A DNA stretch of 33,047 nucleotides from Novosphingobium sp. UBA6272 (GCF_002440635.1 NZ_DJUW01000025.1:1-33047), one strand, 5' to 3'. Positions 15,939 through 23,185 are shown, counted from the stretch's first letter. Numbers and translations: made by a program. Notes: generated by a model from the sequence alone, not told the origin.

Positions 15939-16570
15939 ACCGCGCTCGGCCCCTTGGCCTGCTTCGCCTTGGCCTGCTGAAACCCGTCGCGCTGGCTGAG
16001 CCGTTCGAGGTAGGCGGCCATGCCCGGCGTCACCTGCGCGTCCAGTCCGATCGACAGCGCCAACATCACCGCATAGCCGACCGAGACGTCGGCCATGGTG
16101 AAGCGCCCGGCTGCCGCAAAATCGCCATGCATCATGCTTTCCGCATTGCGCAGCCGCGAGCCGAACCACTGGGCATAGTCCTCGGCCGCCTGGACAACGC
16201 GGCGCTCGGGCGGCTCGAGCCGGGTGTAGCGCAGGTGAATCGTCTGCGGAAAAGTCAGCGTCGCCTCGCCCATCAGCAGGAAGTTGAGGTAGCGGGCATA
16301 GTCGGGCTCGTCCGGGGCCACCGCCAGGTCCGACGGGCCATAGCGGGTCGCCAGGAAATGCGGGATCGCGCTGCTTTCGGTCATCAGCGCGCCATCGGCG
16401 ATCAACGCGGGCACGGTGCCGAGCGGATTGATGTCCTTGTAGCCTTCGAACCGGAACCGCGGCGGAAACGGCAGCAGGGTCAGTTCGTAATCGAGCCCCA
16501 GTTCCTCCAGCGCCCACAACGCCCGGAACGAGCGGGCATCGGCGCAGTGGTAGAGGTGCAGGCCGCTCAC
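15935..16570 (-). CDS. Glutathione S-transferase family protein
   Basis: This 211-residue GST has an N-terminal thioredoxin-like domain (LHLYHCADARSFRALWALEELGLDYEL; NPLGTVPALIADG with the cis-Pro; MTESSAIPHFLATRYG with the glutamate-serine pair that holds the gamma-glutamyl group) and an all-helical C-terminal domain (FTMADVSVGYAVML). The Ser in DARSFRALW is at the position of the catalytic Ser/Tyr in bacterial GSTs. It is cytosolic; the electrophilic substrate is unknown. The start is a GTG at 16570 overlapping the YqaA stop (GTGA), so it is coupled to that gene. The longer ATG-started frame has no family sequence before this GTG. Confidence 0.9.
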   Translation of the reverse strand: MSGLHLYHCADARSFRALWALEELGLDYELTLLPFPPRFRFEGYKDINPLGTVPALIADGALMTESSAIPHFLATRYGPSDLAVAPDEPDYARYLNFLLMGEATLTFPQTIHLRYTRLEPPERRVVQAAEDYAQWFGSRLRNAESMMHGDFAAAGRFTMADVSVGYAVMLALSIGLDAQVTPGMAAYLERLSQRDGFQQAKAKQAKGPSAV

Positions 16571-17208
16571 CGGACCACCTGCTCGACGCTGGTCACCGCA
16601 TCGCACTTGTGCCCGCTATCGGATTCGCCGCCGAGCAGGGTGATCGCCGCGAAGCCCGAGAGCACCAGCACAACGAAGCCGGCGGTGGCCAGGCCCAGGT
16701 ACTTGTCGATGAAGGCCTTGATCGGCGCGCCGAACAGGCGGAACAGGATCCCGACGATCAGGAAGCTGATCGAGCGGCTGATGATCGACCCGGCGATGAA
16801 GCGCAGCAGGTCCATCCCGATGAACCCGGCGGTGATCGTCAGCAGCTTGAACGGGATCGGGGTCGCGCCCTTGGCGACGAAGATCCAGAAGCCGTATTCG
16901 TTGATGTAGCAAGCCGCCTTGGGGAAGCTGTCGGTCAGCCCCAGCCAGCTCAGGATCTGCGCGCCCAGCGTATCGTAAAGCCCCCAGCCGATCGCATAGC
17001 CGAGCATTCCCCCGGCCACCGAGGCAAAGGTGGCGATCATCGCAAAGCGGATCGCCTTCTTCGGTTCGGCCAGGCACATGATCCCGAGCAAGGGATGCGG
17101 CGGGATCGGAAAGAAGCTCGCCTCCATGAAGGCGAACAGCGCCAGCCACCATTCGGCATGGGGATGGACCGCCTTGGCCATGGTCCAGTCATACAGGCGG
17201 CGCAGCAT
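16567..17208 (-). CDS. YqaA/DedA-type VTT-domain membrane protein
   Basis: This 213-residue inner-membrane protein of the SNARE-associated/VTT family is shorter than DedA and close to E. coli YqaA. Characteristic pieces are ALFAFMEASFFPIPPHPLLGIM (re-entrant region with the E and P residues), ASVAGGMLGYAIGWGLYD, and GATPIPFKLLTITAGFIGMD with the conserved Pro. Four to five hydrophobic segments are visible. DedA relatives are linked to lipid scrambling and envelope homeostasis. The ATG at 17208 has AAGGA 6 bases upstream; the extension to 17268 lacks support. GST follows by a 4-base overlap. Confidence 0.9.
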   Translation of the reverse strand: MLRRLYDWTMAKAVHPHAEWWLALFAFMEASFFPIPPHPLLGIMCLAEPKKAIRFAMIATFASVAGGMLGYAIGWGLYDTLGAQILSWLGLTDSFPKAACYINEYGFWIFVAKGATPIPFKLLTITAGFIGMDLLRFIAGSIISRSISFLIVGILFRLFGAPIKAFIDKYLGLATAGFVVLVLSGFAAITLLGGESDSGHKCDAVTSVEQVVR

Positions 17209-17313
17209 GCGATATCCTTCCCAATGCGTGTTGCGCGCCCGTTTATCGGGGCGAAGGCCCAGCGACAAGTGGCGATCCGGTGCAGGTAAGATAACCTATT
17301 TGGTTCTTTGTGC

Positions 17314-17343
17314 TTGACATCGTCACGCTGATATGGCACATAT
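17314..17343 (+). promoter_or_regulatory. Candidate GTA operon promoter with overlapping dyad
   Basis: A perfect -35 hexamer TTGACA (17314-17319) is followed after 17-18 bases by CACATA/ACATAT (17337-17343) as a weak -10. The dyad ATATG-GCA-CATAT (17331-17343) overlaps the -10, suggesting a regulator-controlled promoter. It is the only good -35 in the 214 bases between YqaA and the small terminase gene. No CtrA box was seen here. Confidence 0.45.
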
Positions 17344-17422
17344 GCGGAACATCGCGATAAACCGATTCGCCCCGGCGGCGGTTTGCGCGGGTTTGTCCTT
17401 CCCCAGCAATGGAACAACCATC

Positions 17423-17968
17423 ATGGCGCTATCCAAGGCGTCCGGGCCCGGCCGCGCTGCGCGCCCTGACAAGACACCGGTCGCCAAACTGGCCAAACGC
17501 CCCAAACGACGCCGCTCGATCCAGTATGTCAGTGAGGAAGGCCCGGCCAGCCGTTACTGGCGCGACTACTTTCTGGAAAAGCTGGCCGAAACATCCAATG
17601 TCACCGCCAGCGCTGATCATGCCAGAATTACGCCCAGTCGTGCTTACCAGGCGCGCCGCGAAGACCCCGATTTTGCCAGGGCTTGGCTCGCCGCACTTTA
17701 CGAGGGTTACCAGCATCTGGAGCTTGAGGTTTTGGGGTTTCTGCGTAGTCAGGAGCCTGATCGCAAGTTCGATGTCGCCAATGCAATCCGCCTGCTGGCG
17801 GCGCACCGCGCCACAATCGCGCAGGAACGCGCCGCCATCGACGATCAGGACGAACAGACTGTACTCAATTCGATCGACGCGATGATCGACGAGATGCGTG
17901 AACGCTCGATCGTCAACACCGCACAGCTTGAAGGGCCGGTCGATGCCGACGAAATCGACCAAGCCTGA
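17423..17968 (+). CDS. GTA small terminase subunit (g1-like)
   Basis: This 181-residue protein lies immediately before the large terminase gene. The N-terminus is very basic (KLAKRPKRRRS). A helical DNA-binding module follows: WRDYFLEKLAETSNVTASADHARITPSRAYQARREDPDFARAW (given here in family terms as an HTH typical of phage small terminases, about residues 45-90). Next are acidic/helical stretches that could form the oligomerisation region. Small terminases select DNA and regulate the packaging motor; in GTAs packaging is largely sequence-independent. The ATG at 17423 is preferred over ATGs at 17333/17342, which lie in the promoter region. It overlaps the large terminase gene by 26 bases. Confidence 0.75.
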   Translation: MALSKASGPGRAARPDKTPVAKLAKRPKRRRSIQYVSEEGPASRYWRDYFLEKLAETSNVTASADHARITPSRAYQARREDPDFARAWLAALYEGYQHLELEVLGFLRSQEPDRKFDVANAIRLLAAHRATIAQERAAIDDQDEQTVLNSIDAMIDEMRERSIVNTAQLEGPVDADEIDQA

Positions 17969-19277
17969 TCGCGCCGCTTACCTGCAAAATTTGCCCCCTG
18001 CCGAGCGGCAGGCGCTGCTGGCCAGAATGTCTGATCGCCAGCGGCGGGCGTTGCGGACCTATTGGCAGCTTTGGGCCCACGAGGGCCAGTTGCCCCCAAA
18101 TGGCGAATGGCAGGGCTGGCTGATCATGGCCGGGCGCGGTTTTGGCAAGACCCGGGCTGGGGCGGAATGGATCCGCGCAATTGCTGAGAAGGATCCCACC
18201 GCACGGATTGCCTTGGTTGCCGCATCCCTGGGCGAGGCTCGCAGCGTCATGGTCGAAGGGCAAAGCGGCCTGCTCGCGGTCGCGCCACGGGGCAAGCGGC
18301 CGAGGTTCGAGCCGTCGCGCCGCCTGTTGACCTGGCCCGGCGGTGCGCAGGCCACGCTGTTTTCAGCCGGAGAGCCGGAGAGTTTGCGGGGACCGCAACA
18401 CAGCCACGCATGGTGTGACGAAATTGCCAAATGGGACCTGGCCGGGGGCCGCGCGGAAGCGGCGTGGGACAACCTTCAGCTGGGCTTGCGCCTTGGCGCC
18501 CGGCCGCGGCTGATTGCCACCACCACCCCGCGCGCCGTGCCGTTGCTGCGCCGCCTGCTCGATAACCAGGAAGTTTCGATCACCCACGGTTCAACTTACG
18601 CCAACAAGGCCAATCTTGCGCCCGGCTTCGTTCGTTCGGTCAGGACCCAGTATGGCAAGTCGCTGCTCGGCCGCCAGGAGTTGGACGGCGAACTGATCGT
18701 CGACCTTACCGGCGCGCTGTGGACCCGCGCCTTGCTGGAGCAGGTGCGCGAGGCGGTGCCCACCAGCCTGCCGGTGCGCACCGTGGTCGCGGTCGATCCG
18801 CCGGCCTCAAGCGCCGGGGACGCTTGCGGGATCGTGGTCTGTGCCTTGGGCGAGGACGGGATTGCCCGGGTCCTGGCCGATTGCTCGGTCGAAAAGGCCA
18901 GCCCCGAAAAATGGGCCCGCGCCGTCGCCCGCGCCGCCCAGGCCTGGCAGGCCGACCGGGTGGTCGCCGAAGCCAATCAGGGCGGGGCGATGGTCGCGAG
19001 CGTGCTGCGCGCCGCCGACCTGGCGCTGCCGCTCAGGCTGGTTCACGCCAGCAAAGGCAAGGTCGCCCGCGCCGAACCGGTCGCCGCCCTCTACGAAGCC
19101 GGCCGCGTCCGCCACGCCGGCCAGTTCCCGCAGCTGGAAGACCAGCTCTGCGGGCTGCTGGCGGGCGGCGGGTATGAGGGGCCGGGACGGTCGCCGGACC
19201 GCGCGGATGCGCTGGTCTGGGGGCTGACGGAGCTGGTTCTGGGCAAAAAGCGGGTGCCGCGGGTCTCGCTGGGATAG
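17943..19277 (+). CDS. GTA large terminase subunit (g2)
   Basis: This 444-residue DNA-packaging motor has an N-terminal ATPase with Walker A GRGFGKT (64-70), Walker B AWCDE (156-160), and coupling motif IATTTPR (191-197). The C-terminal RNase H-like nuclease begins VVAVDPP with metal ligand D285; EANQGG and the final SPDRADALVWGLTEL supply further acidic ligands. The protein pumps DNA into the prohead and, in GTAs, cuts by headful. The ATG at 17943 follows GAAGGG by 7 bases and lies inside the small terminase gene. All key motifs are intact, so packaging capacity looks preserved. A strong terminator follows 171 bases after its stop. Confidence 0.95.
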   Translation: MPTKSTKPDRAAYLQNLPPAERQALLARMSDRQRRALRTYWQLWAHEGQLPPNGEWQGWLIMAGRGFGKTRAGAEWIRAIAEKDPTARIALVAASLGEARSVMVEGQSGLLAVAPRGKRPRFEPSRRLLTWPGGAQATLFSAGEPESLRGPQHSHAWCDEIAKWDLAGGRAEAAWDNLQLGLRLGARPRLIATTTPRAVPLLRRLLDNQEVSITHGSTYANKANLAPGFVRSVRTQYGKSLLGRQELDGELIVDLTGALWTRALLEQVREAVPTSLPVRTVVAVDPPASSAGDACGIVVCALGEDGIARVLADCSVEKASPEKWARAVARAAQAWQADRVVAEANQGGAMVASVLRAADLALPLRLVHASKGKVARAEPVAALYEAGRVRHAGQFPQLEDQLCGLLAGGGYEGPGRSPDRADALVWGLTELVLGKKRVPRVSLG

Positions 19278-19448
19278 ATTGAGGAAACGCAGACTCAGCG
19301 ATGTTAGTTGAAAGTTTAGACGGACTAAACTACATAGCCTTTGTCGATGCGCAGAGGTGGGAACCGCCACCCCACACACTTCGGGCAACTGGAGTAGAGG
19401 CCTCGAGCCGAGAGATCGCGGTTGGCAACGCGCTCGCATTGATCGATT

Positions 19449-19479
19449 GGGGGAGCTTTCGGGCTCCCCCTTTCTCTTT
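19449..19479 (+). terminator. Intrinsic terminator after the large terminase gene
   Basis: GGGGGAGC (19449-19456), a six-base loop, and GCTCCCCC (19463-19470) form a perfect 8-bp GC stem followed on the forward strand by TTTCTCTTT (19471-19479). This is a textbook rho-independent terminator for rightward transcripts. It lies between terminase and portal genes, where GTA operons are normally read through. The T-tract ends inside the stop codon of the opposite-strand gene. The 171 bases before it (19278-19448) contain no convincing gene or RNA. Confidence 0.8.
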
Positions 19480-19876
19480 AAAACAACACTTTCAGCGCCC
19501 CATTCAACCGACGCGAATCAACATCCTGCTGCTTGATCGTATAGGCCGTTCGGACATTGTATGTGCCGTGCTGGCTTACTTCGAGCGCAATGACGACGAG
19601 CGCGAAATCCCGGTTTTGAACGCCCGGTTCCACACGCTTGACCAAATAGAACGCCCCGCCATGCCGAGCGTCCTGCCCTGCATAGGTTGGTGAACGCAGA
19701 ATATCGATCAAGTTCGCCATGATCAGCGGATAATCATCGGGATGATCATCAGCGATATGCTGGTGGCACGCTTTACTGACCCATACATCGGCGACTTCAA
19801 GTTCAGTGTCGAGTGCACGGTTGATCAGTGCGGCAGGGAGCGGTCCGATCCGAAAGGATTTGCGTTTGTTCTTCAT
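19478..19876 (-). CDS. BECR-fold (PBECR-like) small nuclease-like protein inserted in the GTA cluster
   Basis: This 132-residue leftward ORF sits between the rightward large terminase and portal genes. Its central pattern, ACHQHIADDHPDDYPLI then LRSPTYAGQ, FYLVKRVE, ALVVIALEV and TYNVRTAYTI, resembles the Barnase-EndoU-ColicinE5/D-RelE (BECR) fold proteins found in phages and conjugative elements, where a His and a Thr/Ser in the last strand are catalytic. Assignment is by recalled pattern, not alignment. The ATG at 19876 is chosen although its ribosome site is weak; a TTG at 19906 would add ten residues. Base composition is visibly less GC-rich than the neighbours, suggesting acquisition by transfer. 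No antitoxin or immunity partner is adjacent. Possible roles are an RNase toxin or a defence/modulation gene carried by the GTA locus. Confidence 0.55.
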   Translation of the reverse strand: MKNKRKSFRIGPLPAALINRALDTELEVADVWVSKACHQHIADDHPDDYPLIMANLIDILRSPTYAGQDARHGGAFYLVKRVEPGVQNRDFALVVIALEVSQHGTYNVRTAYTIKQQDVDSRRLNGALKVLF

Positions 19877-19911
19877 AAGCTTGGATGCTGGCTGATCTGC
19901 CGTCAAACTTC

Positions 19912-19933
19912 GTCCCGGTCAACTTTCCGGGAC
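19912..19933. promoter_or_regulatory. Inverted repeat in the portal leader
   Basis: GTCCCGG (19912-19918) and CCGGGAC (19927-19933) are perfect 7-base arms with an eight-base loop. The repeat ends 18 bases before the portal ATG and lies in the 75-base space between the divergent BECR-like and portal starts. It could be an operator for both genes or a leader hairpin. No T-tract follows. Confidence 0.4.
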
Positions 19934-19951
19934 AAAACCGAAAGGCCCCCC

Positions 19952-21109
19952 ATGTCCTTCCTCACAACCCTGGCCGCCGCCTTCAAGGGCGGGGGTTCCG
20001 AACGCGTGCCTTTGAGGCGCAGCTTCATTTCACCCTGGCTCTATGCCGAGGGCAGCGCGCGGGCGCCGTTTGACTATGCCCGGGCGGTCAAGCGCGGCTA
20101 TGCCGAAAACCCGGTGGTCCAGCGCTCGGTCCGGCTGGTCGCCGAGGGGATCGGCGGGGCGCCGCTGGGGTCGGTCGATCCGGCGCTCGCCGCATTGGTC
20201 CAGGCGACCAGTGCCGGCCAATCGCTGCTGGAGACGCTGGCCAGCCAGCTGCTGCTCCACGGCAATGCCTATGTCCAGGTGATCAAGGACGGGCTGGGCC
20301 GGCCAGCCGAGCTGTTCGCGCTGCGGCCCGAGCGGGTCAGCGTGCTTCCCGGGCCGGATGGCTGGCCCAGCGGCTATGCCTACAAGGTCGGCGAACAGGC
20401 CCTGACCATTCCGGTGCTGGACGAGCATGCCAGCCCCAACCTGATCCATATCCGCTTCTTCCACCCCGGCGACGATCACTATGGCGCCGGCTGCCTCGCC
20501 GCCGCCGAGGAAGCGGTGCTGACGCACAACGCCGCCGCCGCGTGGAACCGCCAGCTGCTGGAAAACGCCGCCCGGCCGAGCGGCGCGCTAGTCTATGATC
20601 CCGGCGACGGCGCGGGGCTTTCCGCCGACCAGTTCGAGCGGCTCAAGCAGGAGCTGAGCGCAGCCTATGCCGGCCATGCCAATGCCGGGCGGCCGATGCT
20701 GCTCGAAGGCGGGCTCAAGTGGCAGTCGCTCAGCCTGTCGCCCGCCGACATGGACTTTGCCGAACTGAAGGCCGCTGCCGCACGCGATATCGCGCTGGCT
20801 TTTGGCGTGCCGCCGATGCTGCTCGGCCTGCCCGGCGACGCGACCTATGCCAATTATCGCGAAGCCAACCGCGCGCTGTGGCGGCTGACCCTGCTGCCCT
20901 TGGCAAACAAGCTGCTGTCCGCCTTGTCCGAAGGGCTGGAGACCTGGTTTCCCGGCCAGCACCTCGGTGTCGACCTCGACCGGATCCCGGCCTTGGCCGA
21001 AGACCGCGAGCGGCTCTGGGCGCAGGTCGGCGCCGCCACGTTCCTCGGCGATGCCGAGAAGCGCGCCATGCTCGGCCTGGCGCCTGCTGATGGATGGAAC
21101 AAACCATGA
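19952..21109 (+). CDS. GTA/phage portal protein, HK97 family (g3)
   Basis: This 385-residue portal protein would form the dodecameric DNA-entry ring at one capsid vertex. Family landmarks are YAENPVVQRSVRLVAEGIG near residue 50, LLLHGNAYVQVIKD, LIHIRFFHPGDDHYGAGCL (the conserved Y-G-P/AS region), AWNRQLLENAARPSGAL, and FGVPPMLLGLPGDATYANYREANRALW near residue 290. Length fits the family (about 380-400). The ATG at 19952 follows the ribosome site CCGAAAGG by 6 bases; the longer frame upstream to 19742 runs antisense through the BECR-like gene and is not credible. It overlaps the next gene by ATGA. Confidence 0.95.
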   Translation: MSFLTTLAAAFKGGGSERVPLRRSFISPWLYAEGSARAPFDYARAVKRGYAENPVVQRSVRLVAEGIGGAPLGSVDPALAALVQATSAGQSLLETLASQLLLHGNAYVQVIKDGLGRPAELFALRPERVSVLPGPDGWPSGYAYKVGEQALTIPVLDEHASPNLIHIRFFHPGDDHYGAGCLAAAEEAVLTHNAAAAWNRQLLENAARPSGALVYDPGDGAGLSADQFERLKQELSAAYAGHANAGRPMLLEGGLKWQSLSLSPADMDFAELKAAAARDIALAFGVPPMLLGLPGDATYANYREANRALWRLTLLPLANKLLSALSEGLETWFPGQHLGVDLDRIPALAEDRERLWAQVGAATFLGDAEKRAMLGLAPADGWNKP

Positions 21110-21414
21110 ACCGCGACGAGATGGTCGCCCGCCTGGTCGCCCAGGCCGAGGATCAGGGCGCCGAACTGGTGACGCTGCGCGCGATCATCGAGGAGGCCAG
21201 CGAGCTCGGCGCCGAACGCGTGCTCAGCCGGATGGGGCTCGATGATCCCTCGGCCCATTCCGACCTGTCCGAGCTGCGCCAGCTGCTCCAGGCCTGGCGC
21301 GATGCCAAGTCGAGCGCGTGGAAGGCGGCGGTGACCTGGGTGGTGCGCGGGGCGCTGGCGCTGCTGCTGCTCGGCATCGTCTACCGCACCGGCGCCACAG
21401 GGCTGCTGCGATGA
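21106..21414 (+). CDS. DUF6127 small membrane-anchored protein (g3.5 position)
   Basis: This 102-residue protein starts at the ATG overlapping the portal stop (21106-21109) and ends overlapping the protease start (21411-21414). The N-terminal two thirds are helical and charged (MVARLVAQAEDQGAELVTLRA, LRQLLQAWRDAKSSAWKA). The C-terminal part is one transmembrane helix (AAVTWVVRGALALLLLGIVY). It matches the sphingomonad DUF6127 family as I recall it. Its place between portal and protease corresponds to RcGTA g3.5, whose product has no clear structural role. A membrane segment is unusual for a capsid gene and could tether assembly or aid release. Confidence 0.75.
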   Translation: MNRDEMVARLVAQAEDQGAELVTLRAIIEEASELGAERVLSRMGLDDPSAHSDLSELRQLLQAWRDAKSSAWKAAVTWVVRGALALLLLGIVYRTGATGLLR

Positions 21415-21836
21415 CCCCGGATCAAGTCCGGGGCAGCACAAGCGCGCTGCGCTTTGCCGGCTACGCCGCCCTGTTCGGCAAGCGCGACGCGGGGCGCGAT
21501 CTGGTCCAGCCCGGCGCTTTCGCCCGCACCCTGGCCGAACGCCGCGAGCCGCTGCCGCTGTTCTGGCAGCACCATCCCGACCAGCGGATCGGCTGGGTCG
21601 AAACCGTGGCCGAGGATGGCCGCGGTCTGCGGGTGATCGCGACGATCGACAATCCGGCCGGCGGGGCTGCGGCGGCGCTGAAACGCGGTGCGGTCACCGG
21701 CCTCTCGTTCGGCTACCGCGCGCGCCAGTTCACCCGGCACGCAGCCGGCCGCGACCTGACCGACATCGACCTGTTCGAGGTCAGCCTGGTCACCCACCCG
21801 ATGCAGCACGGCGCAAGGGTTCATCTGATCAAATGA
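21411..21836 (+). CDS. GTA prohead protease, HK97 family (g4)
   Basis: This 141-residue serine protease of the HK97 prohead family (MEROPS U35) would cleave the N-terminal delta domain of the capsid protein during maturation. Conserved features are FAGYAALFGKRDAGRDLVQPGAF, the catalytic His in FWQHHPDQRIGW (H54/H55), the catalytic Ser in AVTGLSFGYR (S99), and DLFEVSLVTHPM. It starts at the ATG at 21411 overlapping the DUF6127 stop. The first eight codons (MTPDQVRG) are encoded by a repeat-like palindrome, so the N-terminus may be recent; family homology starts at ALRFAGYAA. Confidence 0.92.
   Translation: MTPDQVRGSTSALRFAGYAALFGKRDAGRDLVQPGAFARTLAERREPLPLFWQHHPDQRIGWVETVAEDGRGLRVIATIDNPAGGAAAALKRGAVTGLSFGYRARQFTRHAAGRDLTDIDLFEVSLVTHPMQHGARVHLIK
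21415..21433. repeat. REP-like palindrome at the start of the prohead protease gene
   Basis: CCCCGGA (21415-21421), a five-base loop TCAAG, and TCCGGGG (21427-21433) form a perfect 7-bp stem. I recall the same palindrome as a common dispersed repeat in sphingomonad and other alphaproteobacterial genomes. Here it is translated as the N-terminus of the protease. Confidence 0.6.
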
Positions 21837-21866
21837 CCGCTGCCACGCGGCCGGTTTCTAAAGCCT

Positions 21867-21960
21867 CCCCTCCCGCCTGCGGGAGGGGCCGGGGGAGGGC
21901 CTGTCACCTCTCCGCCCACCCAACACCCCCTCCCCTAACCCCTCCCGCCAGCGGGAGGGG
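21867..21960. repeat. Paired hairpin repeat between protease and capsid genes
   Basis: Two perfect 10-bp hairpins share the same arms, CCCCTCCCGC with GCGGGAGGGG: 21867-21876/21879-21888 and 21939-21948/21951-21960. They enclose a G/C-rich spacer. This is the same type of element as at 9514-9632 and 24314-24335. Confidence 0.8.
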
Positions 21961-21981
21961 GATCAACCGAAAGGCCAATCC

Positions 21982-23118
21982 ATGGACAATGAAATACCCA
22001 CCGAACCGCTTGACGCCTCGTTCGATCTGATTGCCCGGCAGGATGCCGCCGAGCAGGCGCTTTCGGCGCTGCGCGGCGATGTCGATGAAGTGAAGTCGCG
22101 GCTGGAAAAGGTCAGCCGTGCCGCCGCGCGCCCGGCGCTGGGCGGCAGCTCCGCCGCCAGCCCGGAACTCAAGGGCTTTGTCGACGGCTACCTTCGCCAG
22201 GGCCGCGAGAGCGAACTGAAATCGCTCACCAGCGGCGTCCTCGCCGATGGCGGCTATGCCGTCCCGCGCGAGATCGACGCGCTCATCTCGGCCCAGCTGA
22301 AGGCGATCAGCCCGATCCGCGCGATCGCTCAGGTCGTCCAGGTCGGCACCAGCGGCTACCGCAAGCTGGTCACCTCGGCCGGCACCGCCTCGGGCTGGGT
22401 CAGCGAGACTGCCGCCCGGCCGGAAACGACCACCGGCAAGTTCAACGAAATCGTCCCGCCGATGGGCGAGCTTTATGCCAACCCCTCGGCGAGCCAGGCC
22501 ATGCTCGACGATGCCGCCTTCGACCTCGAGGAATGGCTGGCTGGTGAGATCGCGACCGAATTCGCCAAGGCCGAAGGGGCCGCCTTTATCAATGGCACCG
22601 GCACCAACCAGCCCAAGGGCTTCCTCGGCGCGCCGACCAGCAATGCCGCCGATGCCGCCCGCCCGTTCGGTACGCTGCAATTCTCGGTCACCGGCAACGC
22701 CAGCGCTTTCGATACCACGCCGGAACTGAAGCTGATCGACATGGTCCATTCGTTGAAGGCGGCGCACCGCCAGGGCGCGGTCTTCGTGATGAATTCCAAG
22801 ACGCTTTCGACGATCCGCAAGTTCAAGGCGGCTGATGGCTCGTTCCTGTGGCAGCCCGGGATCATGGACGGCGCGCCGGCCCGCCTGCTCGGCTATCCGG
22901 TGATCGAGGCCGAAGACATGCCCGATGTTGCCGCCAATGCCTTCCCGATTGCCTTCGGCAACTTCCGCAACGGCTATCTGATCGCCGAGCGCAAGGCGAC
23001 CACGATCCTGCGCGATCCGTTCACCAACAAGCCCTATGTCAACTTCTACGCGACCAAGCGCGTGGGCGGCCAGGTGCTCGACAGCGACGCGATCAAGCTG
23101 CTCAAGGTCTCGCTCTGA
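21982..23118 (+). CDS. GTA major capsid protein, HK97 fold (g5)
   Basis: This 378-residue HK97-type major capsid protein has an N-terminal scaffold-like delta domain, a coiled coil (ARQDAAEQALSALRGDVDEVKSRLEKVSR, about residues 18-46). The mature domain begins near LKSLTSGVLADGGYAVPREI (about 79-98). Later landmarks are SGWVSETAARPETT, ELYANPSASQAMLDDAAFDLEEW, FINGTGTNQPKGFLGAP, and the C-terminal IAFGNFRNGYLIAERKATTILRDPF. Protease cleavage would fall just before the mature domain. The ATG at 21982 follows the ribosome site ACCGAAAGG by 7 bases. Hairpin repeats flank it upstream, and a GC-rich hairpin follows its stop, which may favour high capsid expression. Confidence 0.96.
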   Translation: MDNEIPTEPLDASFDLIARQDAAEQALSALRGDVDEVKSRLEKVSRAAARPALGGSSAASPELKGFVDGYLRQGRESELKSLTSGVLADGGYAVPREIDALISAQLKAISPIRAIAQVVQVGTSGYRKLVTSAGTASGWVSETAARPETTTGKFNEIVPPMGELYANPSASQAMLDDAAFDLEEWLAGEIATEFAKAEGAAFINGTGTNQPKGFLGAPTSNAADAARPFGTLQFSVTGNASAFDTTPELKLIDMVHSLKAAHRQGAVFVMNSKTLSTIRKFKAADGSFLWQPGIMDGAPARLLGYPVIEAEDMPDVAANAFPIAFGNFRNGYLIAERKATTILRDPFTNKPYVNFYATKRVGGQVLDSDAIKLLKVSL

Positions 23119-23124
23119 AGCCTG

Positions 23125-23151
23125 CCGGGGCCGGGCCAGTTCCGGCCCCGG
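23125..23151 (+). promoter_or_regulatory. Strong hairpin directly after the capsid gene
   Basis: CCGGGGCCGG (23125-23134) and CCGGCCCCGG (23142-23151) form a perfect 10-bp stem with a seven-base loop, 6 bases after the capsid stop. No proper T-tract follows (ATCTTCGTC), so it is more likely an mRNA-stabilising or attenuating hairpin than a full terminator. Confidence 0.6.
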
Positions 23152-23185
23152 ATCTTCGTCATCCTGAAACTATCCGGAGACCGCC

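Noticed and set aside
14391..16517. 708-residue leftward open frame over the TPR protein and GST genes
   Set aside because: High-GC shadow frame: it runs antisense to a clear signal-peptide TPR gene, then into GST sequence in the wrong frame, with low-complexity Arg/Gly composition and no recognisable domain.
19278..19448. tRNA, tmRNA or other structured RNA before the terminator
   Set aside because: No T-arm GTTCRA motif, acceptor stem or CCA end was found, and no recognised RNA family pattern.
19301..19693. Forward 130-residue ORF after the large terminase gene
   Set aside because: It runs through the intrinsic terminator and then antisense to the BECR-like gene; no ribosome site and no family resemblance.
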